From the NCBI GenBank assembly GCA_910578285.1, contig CAJTQL010000003.1, positions 165,703 to 229,702 of the forward strand: a DNA stretch of 64,000 nucleotides, written 5' to 3'. Positions 8,681 through 16,214 of the stretch are shown piece after piece (within the stretch, counting starts at the first letter, position 1; each line of letters starts with the position of its first letter). This DNA comes from an uncultured Helicobacteraceae bacterium. Its GTDB lineage: Bacteria; Campylobacterota; Campylobacteria; Campylobacterales; Helicobacteraceae. The notes beneath the pieces are model-generated. The model ran no database searches, had not been told where the DNA came from, and worked only from the letters and a program-made list of their open reading frames with translations. The position numbers and the translations under genes are program-made.

Positions 8681-9655
8681 TTATAATGTTCCTTTTGCAT
8701 ACAACGAACGCAGTTTTTGTTTTTCACGTTTTGCTGCTTCTTTTGCACGCAACGATTCTTGATATTTTTTGAGGTCGAATCCAAGCCAAATTGCAAAAAG
8801 CATGGCGATAAAGATAGAGCTATACGAGCCCACGAAAGTGCCAACAAGCATGGGGAGAGTGAAACCAATGATGATGTCTCCGCCAAACAAAAAGAGTGGC
8901 ACAAGTGTGAGCAAGAGTGTGAGCGTGGTGAGCAAGGTGCGCGAAAGCGTGCGCGAGACAGCTTCATTCATGACTTCTTGTAACGATTCTTTGGTGCTTT
9001 TTTGCATACGTTCGCGGATTCTGTCAAAGATAATGATGGTGTCGTTAATCGAATAGCCAAGCAGCGTCAGCAATGCGGCGAGCACATCGAGTCCGAAGTC
9101 GATATTGAAGATAATCACAGCGCCGCATGCGATGATGATGTCGTGTGCAAGCGCAAGCAGGCTTGCGAGCGCAAAACGCCATTCGTAGCGAAAGGCGACA
9201 TAGACAAGAATGCCAATGCTTGCTAGAGTGAGTGCAAGGATTCCTTTATTGCGCAGTTCATCGCCGACTTTTGGACCCACAACATCAACGCGGCGAATCG
9301 TCAGTTCGCCTGTCGTTGCTAACAAGTCGGCGAGTGTTGCGCCCAAATCACTCGCAACATTGCTTGTTGCAATCGGCAGGCGGATAAGAATCTCATTTGG
9401 TGCGCCAAACTCGCTCACGGTAAAGCCATCGTAGGATTTTTGAGTGTTCAAAATCGCGCGCACGTCGGCTATGGGTGCGACAGGGGCTTTGTATTGGATT
9501 TGCACAATGCTTCCACCGCTAAAATCGATGCCATAGTGGAATCCTTTTGTGATGTACAGCGCAATGCTACCTGCTACAAGGATAAGAGACAGCCAGATTG
9601 TGTATTTACCCATACCGACAAAGTCATAGACACGTTGTGATTTGAAAAGTTCCAT
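8681..9655 (-). CDS. secF: Protein translocase subunit SecF
   Basis: A 324-residue RND-type membrane protein that works with SecD to pull exported proteins through SecYEG using proton flow. It has an N-terminal helix (about 17-37), then YGIDFSGGSIVQIQY (the SecF signature around the first periplasmic loop), a periplasmic domain, and five further helices. The helices include NDTIIIFDRIRE, the conserved SecF helix-4 motif. The ATG overlaps the secD stop by one base (TAATG). The frame is open nine codons further upstream, within secD, and this is not used. Confidence 0.96.
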   Translation of the reverse strand: MELFKSQRVYDFVGMGKYTIWLSLILVAGSIALYITKGFHYGIDFSGGSIVQIQYKAPVAPIADVRAILNTQKSYDGFTVSEFGAPNEILIRLPIATSNVASDLGATLADLLATTGELTIRRVDVVGPKVGDELRNKGILALTLASIGILVYVAFRYEWRFALASLLALAHDIIIACGAVIIFNIDFGLDVLAALLTLLGYSINDTIIIFDRIRERMQKSTKESLQEVMNEAVSRTLSRTLLTTLTLLLTLVPLFLFGGDIIIGFTLPMLVGTFVGSYSSIFIAMLFAIWLGFDLKKYQESLRAKEAAKREKQKLRSLYAKGTL

Positions 9656-11220
9656 TATGCCGCTCCTTTGAAACCAAACCACAGATTCAAGTTTTTACTT
9701 TTTGTGATGCGAGGGCTTAACCATTGGTAGATTCCATGTGTGCCGACAATCGCTGTGAGGATTGAAGCAAGAATACCGATGCTGATTGTTACAGCAAAGC
9801 CTTTAATCGCACCTGTGCCAAAGCCATAGAGCAAAATAGACGTGATGAGCGCTGTGAGGTTGGAATCAAAAATCGCTCGTTGTGCGTTTTCATAGCCGAG
9901 TTCAATCGATTGGAGAATCGTCTTTTTCTCGCGCAAGCATTCGCGGATTCGCTCGTTGATAATCACGTTTGCGTCAATCGCCATACCAATTGTGAGGACG
10001 ATTCCAGCCATACCCGGGAGCGTGAGCGTTGCACCAAAAATTGCCATCACCGCGATAATCAACAAAAGGTTTACGAGCATGGCAAAGCTTGCAATTACGC
10101 CCGCAAGCCCATAATACACAACCATAAAGGCGATTGTGAGTGCAAAACCAACGATAAGCGCAATCATCGAGACACGGATACTATCGCTCCCAAGACTTGG
10201 TCCCACGCTGCGCTGCTCGAGCAGCTCGATGGGGGCGAGCAATGCACCGCTACGCAAAGCAATTGCGATGTCGCTTGCCTCTTGCACACTAAAACTACCG
10301 CTAATCTGCCCCACACCAGCACCGATTCTCTCGCGAATGACAGGCGCGGAATAGACTTTGGAATCCAGCACAATCGCCATACGTTTGCCGATATTGTTGC
10401 CCGAGAAGTTCCCAAAAATCTCTGCACCTTGCGCGTTAAGCGTGAAATTGATAACGGGTTTATTGTTTTGGTCATACGCAACACGCGCATCTGTCAGCAT
10501 TGAGCCATCAAGGATTGGAATGGACTTTAACAAAATCGATTCGCCGCCTTGCACAAAAGGTAGGAGCACATCGCCGAGCCTCTCGATTTCGAGCGGGGTG
10601 AGATTGCGCATAATGTTGTCCTCATCGACTGCCATCATCTGCAGCACAGCTGCACGTGCGATGAGGTCTTTGGCACGTTGTTCGTCCTCTTGAGTCTTGA
10701 TTCCTGGAATCTCAACCAAAATGGAGTCCTCGCCCTGCCGCGTAACGCTTGGCTCGGCAAGTCCAAATTGGTCGAGGCGGTTGCGGATTGTGTCGATTGC
10801 CTGCTGTGTCGCGTATGTTTTCGTGAGCCGCGCTTCGTCTTCGCTCATTGTGATATTGTAGTGCCCATTGGCAGAATCGACGATAAAATTGCCATTTTTG
10901 GCAATCAGCGAATCGATTTTTTCAGCATCGTCTGTATCGAGCAGCTCGAAGCGCACACTCGTTGTATCGCTTGTCAAGTCGTCAATGAGAATTTGATTTT
11001 GTTGCGCATAGAAGCTGATAGAGCTTGCTAGAGAGCGCATTTTCGACTGCACCGCCTCATCGACTTTGACGCCCAAAAGCATTGAGAGCCCACCTTGCAA
11101 ATCAAGCCCAAGCGTGATTTTTGGACCCATTGTCCCAAAAAAAGATGGACAACACAGCACGATTCCAAACAGAGCAACGAAATAGAGCGTGAGTAAACGT
11201 GGATTCAAAGCACCTTTCAT
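9655..11220 (-). CDS. secD: Protein translocase subunit SecD
   Basis: A 521-residue partner of SecF. It has an N-terminal membrane helix (about 8-28), then LGLDLQGGLSMLLGV (SecD signature), a large periplasmic P1 domain with DTIRNRLDQFGLAEPSVTRQG, and a six-helix C-terminal half containing GMAIDANVIINERIRE, the conserved helix-4 motif with the proton-relay Asp. The length is normal for Campylobacterota. It lies 17 bases after yajC and is fused by overlap to secF, so the three are co-translated. Confidence 0.97.
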   Translation of the reverse strand: MKGALNPRLLTLYFVALFGIVLCCPSFFGTMGPKITLGLDLQGGLSMLLGVKVDEAVQSKMRSLASSISFYAQQNQILIDDLTSDTTSVRFELLDTDDAEKIDSLIAKNGNFIVDSANGHYNITMSEDEARLTKTYATQQAIDTIRNRLDQFGLAEPSVTRQGEDSILVEIPGIKTQEDEQRAKDLIARAAVLQMMAVDEDNIMRNLTPLEIERLGDVLLPFVQGGESILLKSIPILDGSMLTDARVAYDQNNKPVINFTLNAQGAEIFGNFSGNNIGKRMAIVLDSKVYSAPVIRERIGAGVGQISGSFSVQEASDIAIALRSGALLAPIELLEQRSVGPSLGSDSIRVSMIALIVGFALTIAFMVVYYGLAGVIASFAMLVNLLLIIAVMAIFGATLTLPGMAGIVLTIGMAIDANVIINERIRECLREKKTILQSIELGYENAQRAIFDSNLTALITSILLYGFGTGAIKGFAVTISIGILASILTAIVGTHGIYQWLSPRITKSKNLNLWFGFKGAA

Positions 11221-11237
11221 AATATCAAGACCCTAGG

Positions 11238-11513
11238 TTATTCCGAATCGTATTTTTGGCTAATGTAGTCTTTCGAAAGCTTTGCAATGGTGTCATCATT
11301 GAGCTTAATCGTAAAATATTTCTCTTCGACCTTATAGACTTCGGCAATCAAGCCACCCGTTGTGATGACCTTGTCTCCCTTTTTCAGTGCAGCAATCATC
11401 TCTTTGTGTTTACGTTGTTGGACTTGTTGTGGACGAATGAGGAAAAAATAAAACACCGCAAAGAGTACCGCAAAAGGCAATATCGCACCTATCAAACCTT
11501 CAAAACTTTGCAT
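11238..11513 (-). CDS. yajC: Sec translocase accessory protein YajC
   Basis: A 91-residue single-span protein. The helix at residues 7-25 is followed by LIRPQQVQQRKHKEMI, the YajC family signature, then KGDKVITTGGLIAEVYKV. The ATG at 11513 has AAAGGAAC just upstream; a longer frame to 11684 runs into a repeat and is not used. It is the first gene of the long minus-strand unit that continues to mfd. Confidence 0.95.
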   Translation of the reverse strand: MQSFEGLIGAILPFAVLFAVFYFFLIRPQQVQQRKHKEMIAALKKGDKVITTGGLIAEVYKVEEKYFTIKLNDDTIAKLSKDYISQKYDSE

Positions 11514-11541
11514 TCTGTTCCTTTGTGTCAAATAAGTTTTA

Positions 11542-11547
11542 AGTATA
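11542..11547 (-). promoter_or_regulatory. Candidate -10 element for the yajC-mfd unit
   Basis: The minus strand reads TATGCTATACTTAAAAC, with TATACT at 11547-11542, about 28 bases before the yajC ATG. As usual in Helicobacter there is no clear -35. Call based on position and A/T context only. Confidence 0.45.
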
Positions 11548-11631
11548 GCATAGAATTGATAAATGGAATGGATAATGTGTCTTCGAGCGCCTGCTTTGCG
11601 TGCTTTGGTGAGAAGCAAAATATCTATTCTC

Positions 11632-11715
11632 GTCATTGTAAGCGAGCAGCGCAAGCGTGGCAAACAACGACGTAAGGTAACCAAACACGGTTGTTTGCTT
11701 CGCTAACGTCCGCAA
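11632..11715. repeat. Intergenic palindromic repeat, family A (diverged copy)
   Basis: This starts GTCATTGTAAGCGAGC and contains GCGTGGCAA, the two ends shared by the family A repeats elsewhere in the window (12714, 12870, 35793, 54723, 55449, 60955). Inside it, GCAAACAAC at 11660-11668 and GTTGTTTGC at 11690-11698 form a perfect 9-bp inverted repeat with a 21-base loop. No coding frame is supported here. Confidence 0.6.
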
Positions 11716-11796
11716 TCAAACAACCCTACACAAAGAATTACGAGACGACTTATTCCCCAATATAACATACAGCACACTTTTCAGCAAAACTTCAGC

Positions 11797-11808
11797 GGGG
11801 GGGGGGGG
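11797..11808 (+). repeat. G12 homopolymer in the promoter region of the outer-membrane gene
   Basis: Twelve consecutive G residues end one base before TATATT (11809-11814), a plausible -10 for the gene starting at 11848. Long G tracts are the classic slipped-strand phase-variation sites of Helicobacter and Campylobacter. Here the tract would change promoter spacing, not the reading frame. Confidence 0.8.
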
Positions 11809-11847
11809 TATATTTTCTTTTGTTAAACCAAAACAAAAGGAAATAAA

Positions 11848-12609
11848 ATGAAAAAAATGGCATGCATAGCCATTGCGGCAGTGCTCATTGCGGCTGCAGC
11901 AGCAGACGGCGCGTTTGTCGGAATCTCGCTTGGACGCACACAAAGCAGGGCGAAAATCACGAACGATTCGGGGATATTTGGGGCATCGAGTTCGGGCGGG
12001 CAACTCATCGAAACCAACACTACAATCTTAAATCCTGACGGCACATGGACTTCACAGATGGTGCCCGGTGTCTCACAGATTGTTACGCAACTCACGCGCA
12101 ATTTTCTACAAAGCAGCGACAGCCATGACACAAAGGCAGACTTTGCGTATGGAATCCTCGCGGGCTATCGCTGATTTCTGGGCGAGAACTTTGCTGTGCG
12201 CGGGCTTGCGGAGTTTGACTATCAACCCGCAAAACTCAAAGGCGAGATACCCGGCAGCAACAAGCTGAACACCATGATGTTCATTGTTGGTGGCGATGTG
12301 CTCGGTTATTTCAACCGCGACGTTGGGGTGTTTGCCGGTGTTGGTGTGGCGTATCATCACTATGATTTGAAGCTCGACTTCCTCGACAAGCAGGACTTCG
12401 ACTCATTTGGCTTTATGGCAAATCTCGGCTTGCATGTCGATGTTGCAGAACATCACGGAATCGAGCTTGGCGCGCGATTCTTCACCAACGAGGCAAAGGG
12501 CAATAGCACAATTTTCCAAAACGCGAACAATAGCGCGAGTTTCAGCAAATACGACATCGCAATCAAACAAAAGCCCGCATTCTTCTTGCGCTACATGTAC
12601 CAATTCTAG
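11848..12609 (+). pseudogene. Outer-membrane beta-barrel protein gene interrupted by an in-frame TGA
   Basis: A single frame of 253 codons has one internal stop, TGA at 12172-12174. The N-terminal part begins MKKMACIAIAAVLIAAAAA, a clear signal peptide, then GAFVGISLGRTQSRAK, a first-strand barrel pattern. After the stop the same frame continues FLGENFAVRGLAEFDY, with alternating barrel strands and glycine turns, and ends in FFLRYMYQF, the C-terminal aromatic signature of barrel proteins. The context GYR-stop-FLGENF suggests TGG (Trp) mutated to TGA. The Shine-Dalgarno is AAAAGGAAATAAAATG. The family is a small Helicobacter barrel protein of unknown ligand. Because only one base is wrong, decay looks recent, or a sequencing error is possible. 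Confidence 0.82.
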
Positions 12610-12626
12610 GCATTCCTAGTTAGTCT

Positions 12627-12636
12627 GGGGGGGGGG
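12627..12636 (+). repeat. G10 homopolymer downstream of the outer-membrane gene
   Basis: Ten G residues lie 18 bases after the barrel-gene stop. No gene follows on the plus strand for kilobases, so any effect on expression is unclear. Confidence 0.75.
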
Positions 12637-12713
12637 ATTTCTTTGTAGCAAATCACGTTAGGATTTGTCATATCTCCAATGTTGCTATCTAGCGAGTTTT
12701 GCGAATCTGCTGT

Positions 12714-12747
12714 GTCATTGCAAGCGCATGAAACGAGCGTGGCAATC
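12714..12747. repeat. Family A palindromic repeat
   Basis: This starts GTCATTGCAAGCGC and ends GAGCGTGGCAATC. The ends are inverted relatives of one another (ATTGC...GCAAT), as in the other family A copies. Confidence 0.65.
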
Positions 12748-12756
12748 ACATCATTG

Positions 12757-12846
12757 GAATCTTTGTCATGTTGAGCGTTAGCGTTGCATCCATGATTGAT
12801 ACAATCCGAGATTCTTCACTCGCTTAATGCGAGTTCAGAATGACAA
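12757..12846. repeat. Family B repeat, copy 1
   Basis: About 90 bases, starting GAATCTTTGTCATGTTGAGC and ending TTCAGAATGACAAA. The two ends are partly complementary (TTTGTCAT / ATGACAAA), so the unit can fold into one long hairpin. It is nearly the same as the copy at 12897, in direct orientation. Confidence 0.75.
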
Positions 12847-12869
12847 ATGTTAGGGATTCTTTGCTTATT

Positions 12870-12896
12870 GATTGCTTCGTGTAGGCTTGCAATGAT
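12870..12896 (-). repeat. Family A repeat, inverted orientation
   Basis: This reads GATTGCTTCGTG then GGCTTGCAATGATG on the plus strand, about 23 of 28 positions matching the repeat at 55449-55475 downstream of the barstar gene. It abuts the second family B copy. Confidence 0.65.
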
Positions 12897-12983
12897 GAAT
12901 CTTTGTCATGTTGAGCGTAAGCGAAACATCTCATGATTCTTACAACATGAGATTCTTCAGCCTAAAGGCTTCAGAATGACAAA
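12897..12983. repeat. Family B repeat, copy 2
   Basis: The first 21 bases are identical to copy 1 and the last 13 match (TTCAGAATGACAA); the middle has diverged but keeps a hairpin (CATGATTC near ACAACATGAG). Tandem presence of two copies 50 bases apart suggests repeated insertion or local duplication. Confidence 0.75.
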
Positions 12984-13261
12984 GCATTAGATTTTTTTTT
13001 GAGATTCTCAATGTGGTTATTTTCTAAGGGGGACAAGGGGGTTTATTTGCCAAAGCAAATAACAACATGTTTGCGTTTCTTATGATAGTTTATCCCCTTA
13101 TCCCCCTAACACCTCCAAACCCCTGCACGCTTTTTAAATGTGCGCTACGCTTGTATATGTCGCACTCCACAGCGCTGCGTCTCTATTATCGCCTTTGGCA
13201 GGAACGTTGTCACGTGCGCTGTGGTTGGGACGTTCACACAATGAGCAATGGCAAATCGGAG

Positions 13262-13308
13262 GTGCGGTTTTAACCGCACATCATAAATATGTGCGACTCA
13301 AGTCGCAC
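13262..13308. repeat. Two small perfect palindromes, family C
   Basis: GTGCGGTT-TT-AACCGCAC (13262-13279) and GTGCGACT-CA-AGTCGCAC (13291-13308) have eight-base arms and two-base loops, 11 bases apart. A related hairpin, GTGCGA-CTGAAA-TCGCAC, occurs at 48139-48156, in each case followed by a CCC/GGG-rich hairpin. They could act as terminators or be parts of one composite repeat. Confidence 0.6.
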
Positions 13309-13379
13309 CTCCATTTTCCCCTCCCTTGCGGAGGGGGCAGGGGGGGTGGGTCATCGCAGCAAAGCGCGAGCGTGGCAGG

Positions 13380-14258
13380 TTAGCAAAACCCCTCCTCGCA
13401 CGTGAGCACAAAGCGCAGCCCCAAAAACACAAACTCCAACCGCTCTGCGTGCAGCATAAGCCGTTTTGCGCCAAAGCTTGTCGTGTATGCATGTCCCTCA
13501 ATCTTGTGATTGAGATAGGCTCGCGCAAGAGAATGGGGCGCACCATAGAGTGGGTCACCCACAATGCGGTGTCCGATGGATTCGAGATGTACGCGGATTT
13601 GGTGTGTGCGCCCCGTGTGTGGGATTGCTTCAATCAATGTCGTGTTGGTGGTGCTGTCGTAATGCAGCGGCACAATGTCTGTGATAGAGGGTTTGCCATG
13701 TGGACTCACAAAGCTTTTAATGGACAAATCCCCGCCCTTTTGGGGGCGGTAGATAGGCGATGTGATACGCATGGACGTTTCGATTCTGCCAACACAGAGT
13801 GCGCGATAGACTTTGCGAATCTGCCGCGTTTCAAACAGCGCGCCCAAAGAGCGGGCATGTGGCTTTTTGCTCGCCAAAATAAGCCCGCTTGTTTCTTTGT
13901 CGAGACGATGTAGCAATACCGCATTATTGCCCAACGCGGCATAGACGCTATCAAGCAATGTTGGTGCTTGGAATCGCCCCTTTGGGTGGCAGAGCAAAAA
14001 CGCTGGCTTGTTGAATGCGACAAAATAGGGTGTTATAAAAAAGGGAGCAATCACGGATTCTCTATCGTTTTGAAGCATTGCAACCTTGATGGTTCCGCAG
14101 ATTTCTTGCCCTTTAGCACAAGGTTTGCCATTGCTTGTTACACGCCCCAAATCAAGCCATTGCTGTGCTTTAGAATGCGGAATCTGGAATTGTTTGGTAA
14201 GAAAGATGCAGAGTTTTGTGGGTGTGGGCAGAACAAAGGTTTGTTGCACGAATCGCAT
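13380..14258 (-). CDS. RluA-family 23S rRNA/tRNA pseudouridine synthase
   Basis: A 292-residue enzyme that isomerises uridine to pseudouridine in RNA. The N-terminal third is an S4-like RNA-binding domain (KLCIFLTKQFQI...WLDLGRVTSNG). The catalytic domain has HRLDKETSG, whose Asp is the nucleophile of the RluA class, then IRKVYRALCVG and HTGRTHQIRVHLESIGHRIVGDPLYG, both family signatures. Which base it modifies cannot be told: Helicobacter genomes carry several RluA members. The ATG at 14258 has only a weak GGGA upstream. The message may begin far upstream at the strong promoter at 14491-14519, giving a long, highly structured leader. Confidence 0.9.
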   Translation of the reverse strand: MRFVQQTFVLPTPTKLCIFLTKQFQIPHSKAQQWLDLGRVTSNGKPCAKGQEICGTIKVAMLQNDRESVIAPFFITPYFVAFNKPAFLLCHPKGRFQAPTLLDSVYAALGNNAVLLHRLDKETSGLILASKKPHARSLGALFETRQIRKVYRALCVGRIETSMRITSPIYRPQKGGDLSIKSFVSPHGKPSITDIVPLHYDSTTNTTLIEAIPHTGRTHQIRVHLESIGHRIVGDPLYGAPHSLARAYLNHKIEGHAYTTSFGAKRLMLHAERLEFVFLGLRFVLTCEEGFC

Positions 14259-14289
14259 AGTGTCCCAAAATACCTATTGCAAAACGATT

Positions 14290-14484
14290 TGTTGATAGAA
14301 TGTGTGCCATGGGAGCGAGCCATGGCGCACGACTTGTCTTGCTCGAAGCAAGAACCCCTGCACATTCCTCTCCATCGCCCTGTGGAGTTCCTCTAGGAAC
14401 GTCGACTGAACCTGTGTCAATCATCTGGTAATGCTCTACCAAATAGTCTCTCATTGTGCATTGTCTAACGCACTACTAAAGACC
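14290..14484 (-). ncRNA. Probable structured RNA of unknown class, about 195 nt
   Basis: Starting about 7 bases after a near-consensus promoter, the minus-strand transcript contains six successive hairpins. They are: GUGCGUU-AGAC-AAUGCAC; AUUUGGUA-GAGCAU-UACCAGAU; GUUCC-UAGA-GGAAC; CUCCA-CAGGGCGA-UGGAG; UCUUGCU-UCG-AGCAAGA; and an 11-pair arm GUGCGCCAUGG / CCAUGGCACAC with one mismatch. In addition GAAUGUG pairs with CACAUUC, closing the last two arms. I do not recognise it: 4.5S RNA, tmRNA, RNase P and 6S consensus blocks are not visible. It could be a free RNA or the leader of the pseudouridine synthase gene. No clear U-run terminator follows, so the 3' end is a guess. Confidence 0.5.
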
Positions 14485-14490
14485 AAGATA

Positions 14491-14519
14491 ATTATACCAA
14501 AAAACCCATGATTTGTAAA
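14491..14519 (-). promoter_or_regulatory. Strong sigma-70-type promoter for the structured RNA
   Basis: On the minus strand TTTACA (14519-14514) is followed by a 17-base spacer and TATAAT (14496-14491). This is the best housekeeping promoter on the minus strand of the window and begins just after the aroG stop. Such full-consensus promoters in Helicobacter are typical of stable RNAs. Confidence 0.75.
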
Positions 14520-14523
14520 GGGT

Positions 14524-15876
14524 TCAATGTGTCTTTTGTGTTGCTTTTTTGAGTTTATCGGAAATCAAAAAGGCAAGCTCAAGTGCTTGTGTGGCGTTTA
14601 GACGTGGGTCACAATGTGTGTGGTAGCGGCTTGAAAGATCATCTTCAGTGATTTTTTGGCTGCCACCAACGCATTCTGTAACATCTTGCCCTGTCATTTC
14701 GAGGTGGATTCCACCTGCATGACTCCCTTGTGCTTCGTGAATTTCAAAAAAGGCACAGACTTCTTCGAGGATTGCGTCAAACCGCCGCGTTTTATAGCCG
14801 CTGGTTGCCTTGATTGTGTTACCATGCATTGGGTCAATGCTCCATAGAATCTTGCGCCCTTCTTTGCAAACGTTTGCAAGCAGCGGAGGAAAATGTTTGC
14901 GAATGTTGTCGCTGCCCATACGTATGATGAAATTCAGGCGTCCTGCTTCGTTTTCGGGGTTGATCTTGTCGCAAAGCGCAATCAAATCGTTTGCATTTGC
15001 ATTGGGTCCAATCTTCACACCCACAGGGTTTTTGACGCCGCGCAAAAACTCAACATGCGCCTCATCAACGCCACGTGTGCGCTCACCAATCCACAGCATG
15101 TGTGCCGAGCAGTCATACCAGTCGCCGCTTAGGCTATCTTTGCGTGTCAATCCTTCTTCGTAGTTGAGCAGCAATGCTTCATGGGATGTATAAAACTCGG
15201 TTTCGCGCACTTGCGAGAGTTGTGCGTTGATTCCGCATGCTTCCATAAAAGCAAGCGATTCGGTGATGCGTTCGCTAATGTGTTTGTAGCGCTCTTGGCT
15301 TTGCGATTCGACAAAGTCGAGATTCCATCGTTGTACCTCATGCAAGTTTGCAAATCCGCCCTGTGCAAAGGCGCGCAAGAGGTTGAGTGTCGCGGCAGAT
15401 TGGTGATAGGCTTGCAAGATTCGCTCTGGGTCGGGCTCGCGCGCCTCTGCGTTAAACTCGATACTGTTGACATTGTCGCCACGATAGCTTGGCAAGCAGA
15501 TGTTGTCGATTGTCTCTGTGTCGCTGCTACGTGGTTTGGCAAATTGCCCTGCGAGCCGCCCAACTTTGACAATGGGGCAGCGCCCTGCAAAAGTCAGCAC
15601 GACTGCCATTTGGAGAATGACTTTGAATGTGTCGCGGATATTGATGGCGTTAAATTCACTAAAACTTTCGGCGCAATCACCGCCTTGCAACAAAAAGCCT
15701 TGCCCACAAACAACATCTGCAAGCCGCTTTTTGAGTGAGCGCACCTCGCCTGCAAACACAAGCGGTGGATAGCCTCGCAATTTTCTTTCAACCTCTTCAA
15801 GTGCCTGAATGTTTTGATAGATGGGCTGCTGCTTGATGGGCTGATTGCGCCAGCTTTGTGGTGTCCATTGATTCAT
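14524..15876 (-). CDS. Class II 3-deoxy-7-phosphoheptulonate (DAHP) synthase
   Basis: A 450-residue plant-type DAHP synthase, the first step of aromatic amino-acid synthesis from PEP and erythrose 4-phosphate. Class II signatures are VCGQGFLLQGGDCAESF, GRLAGQFAKPRSSDTE, NPVGVKIGPNANANDLI and SIDPMHGNTIKATSGYKTRR, which hold the PEP and metal ligands. It is intact and of normal length. The ATG at 15876 has AAAAGGAC upstream and TAGAAT as a -10. It is followed at once by the promoter of the structured RNA. Confidence 0.96.
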   Translation of the reverse strand: MNQWTPQSWRNQPIKQQPIYQNIQALEEVERKLRGYPPLVFAGEVRSLKKRLADVVCGQGFLLQGGDCAESFSEFNAINIRDTFKVILQMAVVLTFAGRCPIVKVGRLAGQFAKPRSSDTETIDNICLPSYRGDNVNSIEFNAEAREPDPERILQAYHQSAATLNLLRAFAQGGFANLHEVQRWNLDFVESQSQERYKHISERITESLAFMEACGINAQLSQVRETEFYTSHEALLLNYEEGLTRKDSLSGDWYDCSAHMLWIGERTRGVDEAHVEFLRGVKNPVGVKIGPNANANDLIALCDKINPENEAGRLNFIIRMGSDNIRKHFPPLLANVCKEGRKILWSIDPMHGNTIKATSGYKTRRFDAILEEVCAFFEIHEAQGSHAGGIHLEMTGQDVTECVGGSQKITEDDLSSRYHTHCDPRLNATQALELAFLISDKLKKATQKTH

Positions 15877-15899
15877 CTAAGAGTCCTTTTTAAATTCAG

Positions 15900-15905
15900 A
15901 TTCTA
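15900..15905 (-). promoter_or_regulatory. Candidate -10 for the DAHP synthase gene
   Basis: TAGAAT lies within AGGTTAGAATCTG on the minus strand, 24 bases before the ATG. There is no convincing -35. Confidence 0.4.
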
Positions 15906-15950
15906 ACCTATTTTGACTTAAAGCAATACAACTTTTTAAGAGAGTGCTGC

Positions 15951-15956
15951 TATAAT
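15951..15956 (+). promoter_or_regulatory. Candidate -10 for the small motility gene and transglycosylase
   Basis: TATAAT occurs in TGCTGCTATAATGCG, 29 bases before the ATG at 15986, with TAAAGGAAAG as Shine-Dalgarno. Confidence 0.6.
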
Positions 15957-15985
15957 GCGCATCATTTTAGTATAAAGGAAAGACA

Positions 15986-16192
15986 ATGGAACTTTTAGGA
16001 ATGACAAATACAGCGTTGATTTCGGGCAACCTTTTTGCAATAAAAAAAGCAATGGAGACGCAAGAAATCCTTGTTACGAAACTACTTGAAGGAATGACAC
16101 TCGCCCAGATTCCCTCTGCTCTTGCCACAGAAAGCGCTCCAACAACGGGTGTTAATATGGCAACTGATGGTGGGCTTGATATTCGAATCTAG
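15986..16192 (+). CDS. Small YjfB-like putative motility protein
   Basis: A 68-residue protein. Residues 17-36 read FAIKKAMETQEILVTKLLEG, the amphipathic core of the small YjfB/putative motility family (a Lys-Lys-Ala-Met-(D/E)-T-Q pattern). The C-terminus is low-complexity Ala/Thr/Gly. It has a good -10 and Shine-Dalgarno and is divergent from the DAHP synthase gene. The family's function is not well established; the link with motility is by family name only. The transglycosylase gene starts 22 bases after its stop, so the two probably share a message. Confidence 0.6.
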   Translation: MELLGMTNTALISGNLFAIKKAMETQEILVTKLLEGMTLAQIPSALATESAPTTGVNMATDGGLDIRI

Positions 16193-16214
16193 CCCCAACT
16201 TGAGGCAAAATGTG

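Larger units (their letters stand above)
12610..13379. other. 770-bp intergenic stretch rich in repeats, no supported gene
   Basis: This region holds a G10 tract (12627-12636), family A repeats at 12714 and 12870, two family B repeats at 12757 and 12897, perfect small palindromes at 13262 and 13291, and a C/G-rich hairpin at 13318-13336 (CCCCTCC-CTTGC-GGAGGGG). Short open frames occur but have no ribosome binding site or recognisable product. It looks like a dumping ground for small repeats after the broken barrel gene. Confidence 0.7.

Noticed and set aside
12172..12174. TGA as selenocysteine codon in the barrel gene
   Set aside because: The residue context (GYR-x-FLGENF) is a beta strand in a barrel, where Trp fits. 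There is no known outer-membrane selenoprotein and no SECIS-like hairpin directly after.
14415..14450. tRNA-like D-loop sequence (UUGGUAGAGCA) in the structured RNA
   Set aside because: No acceptor stem, anticodon arm or T-loop can be laid around it; taken as chance similarity.
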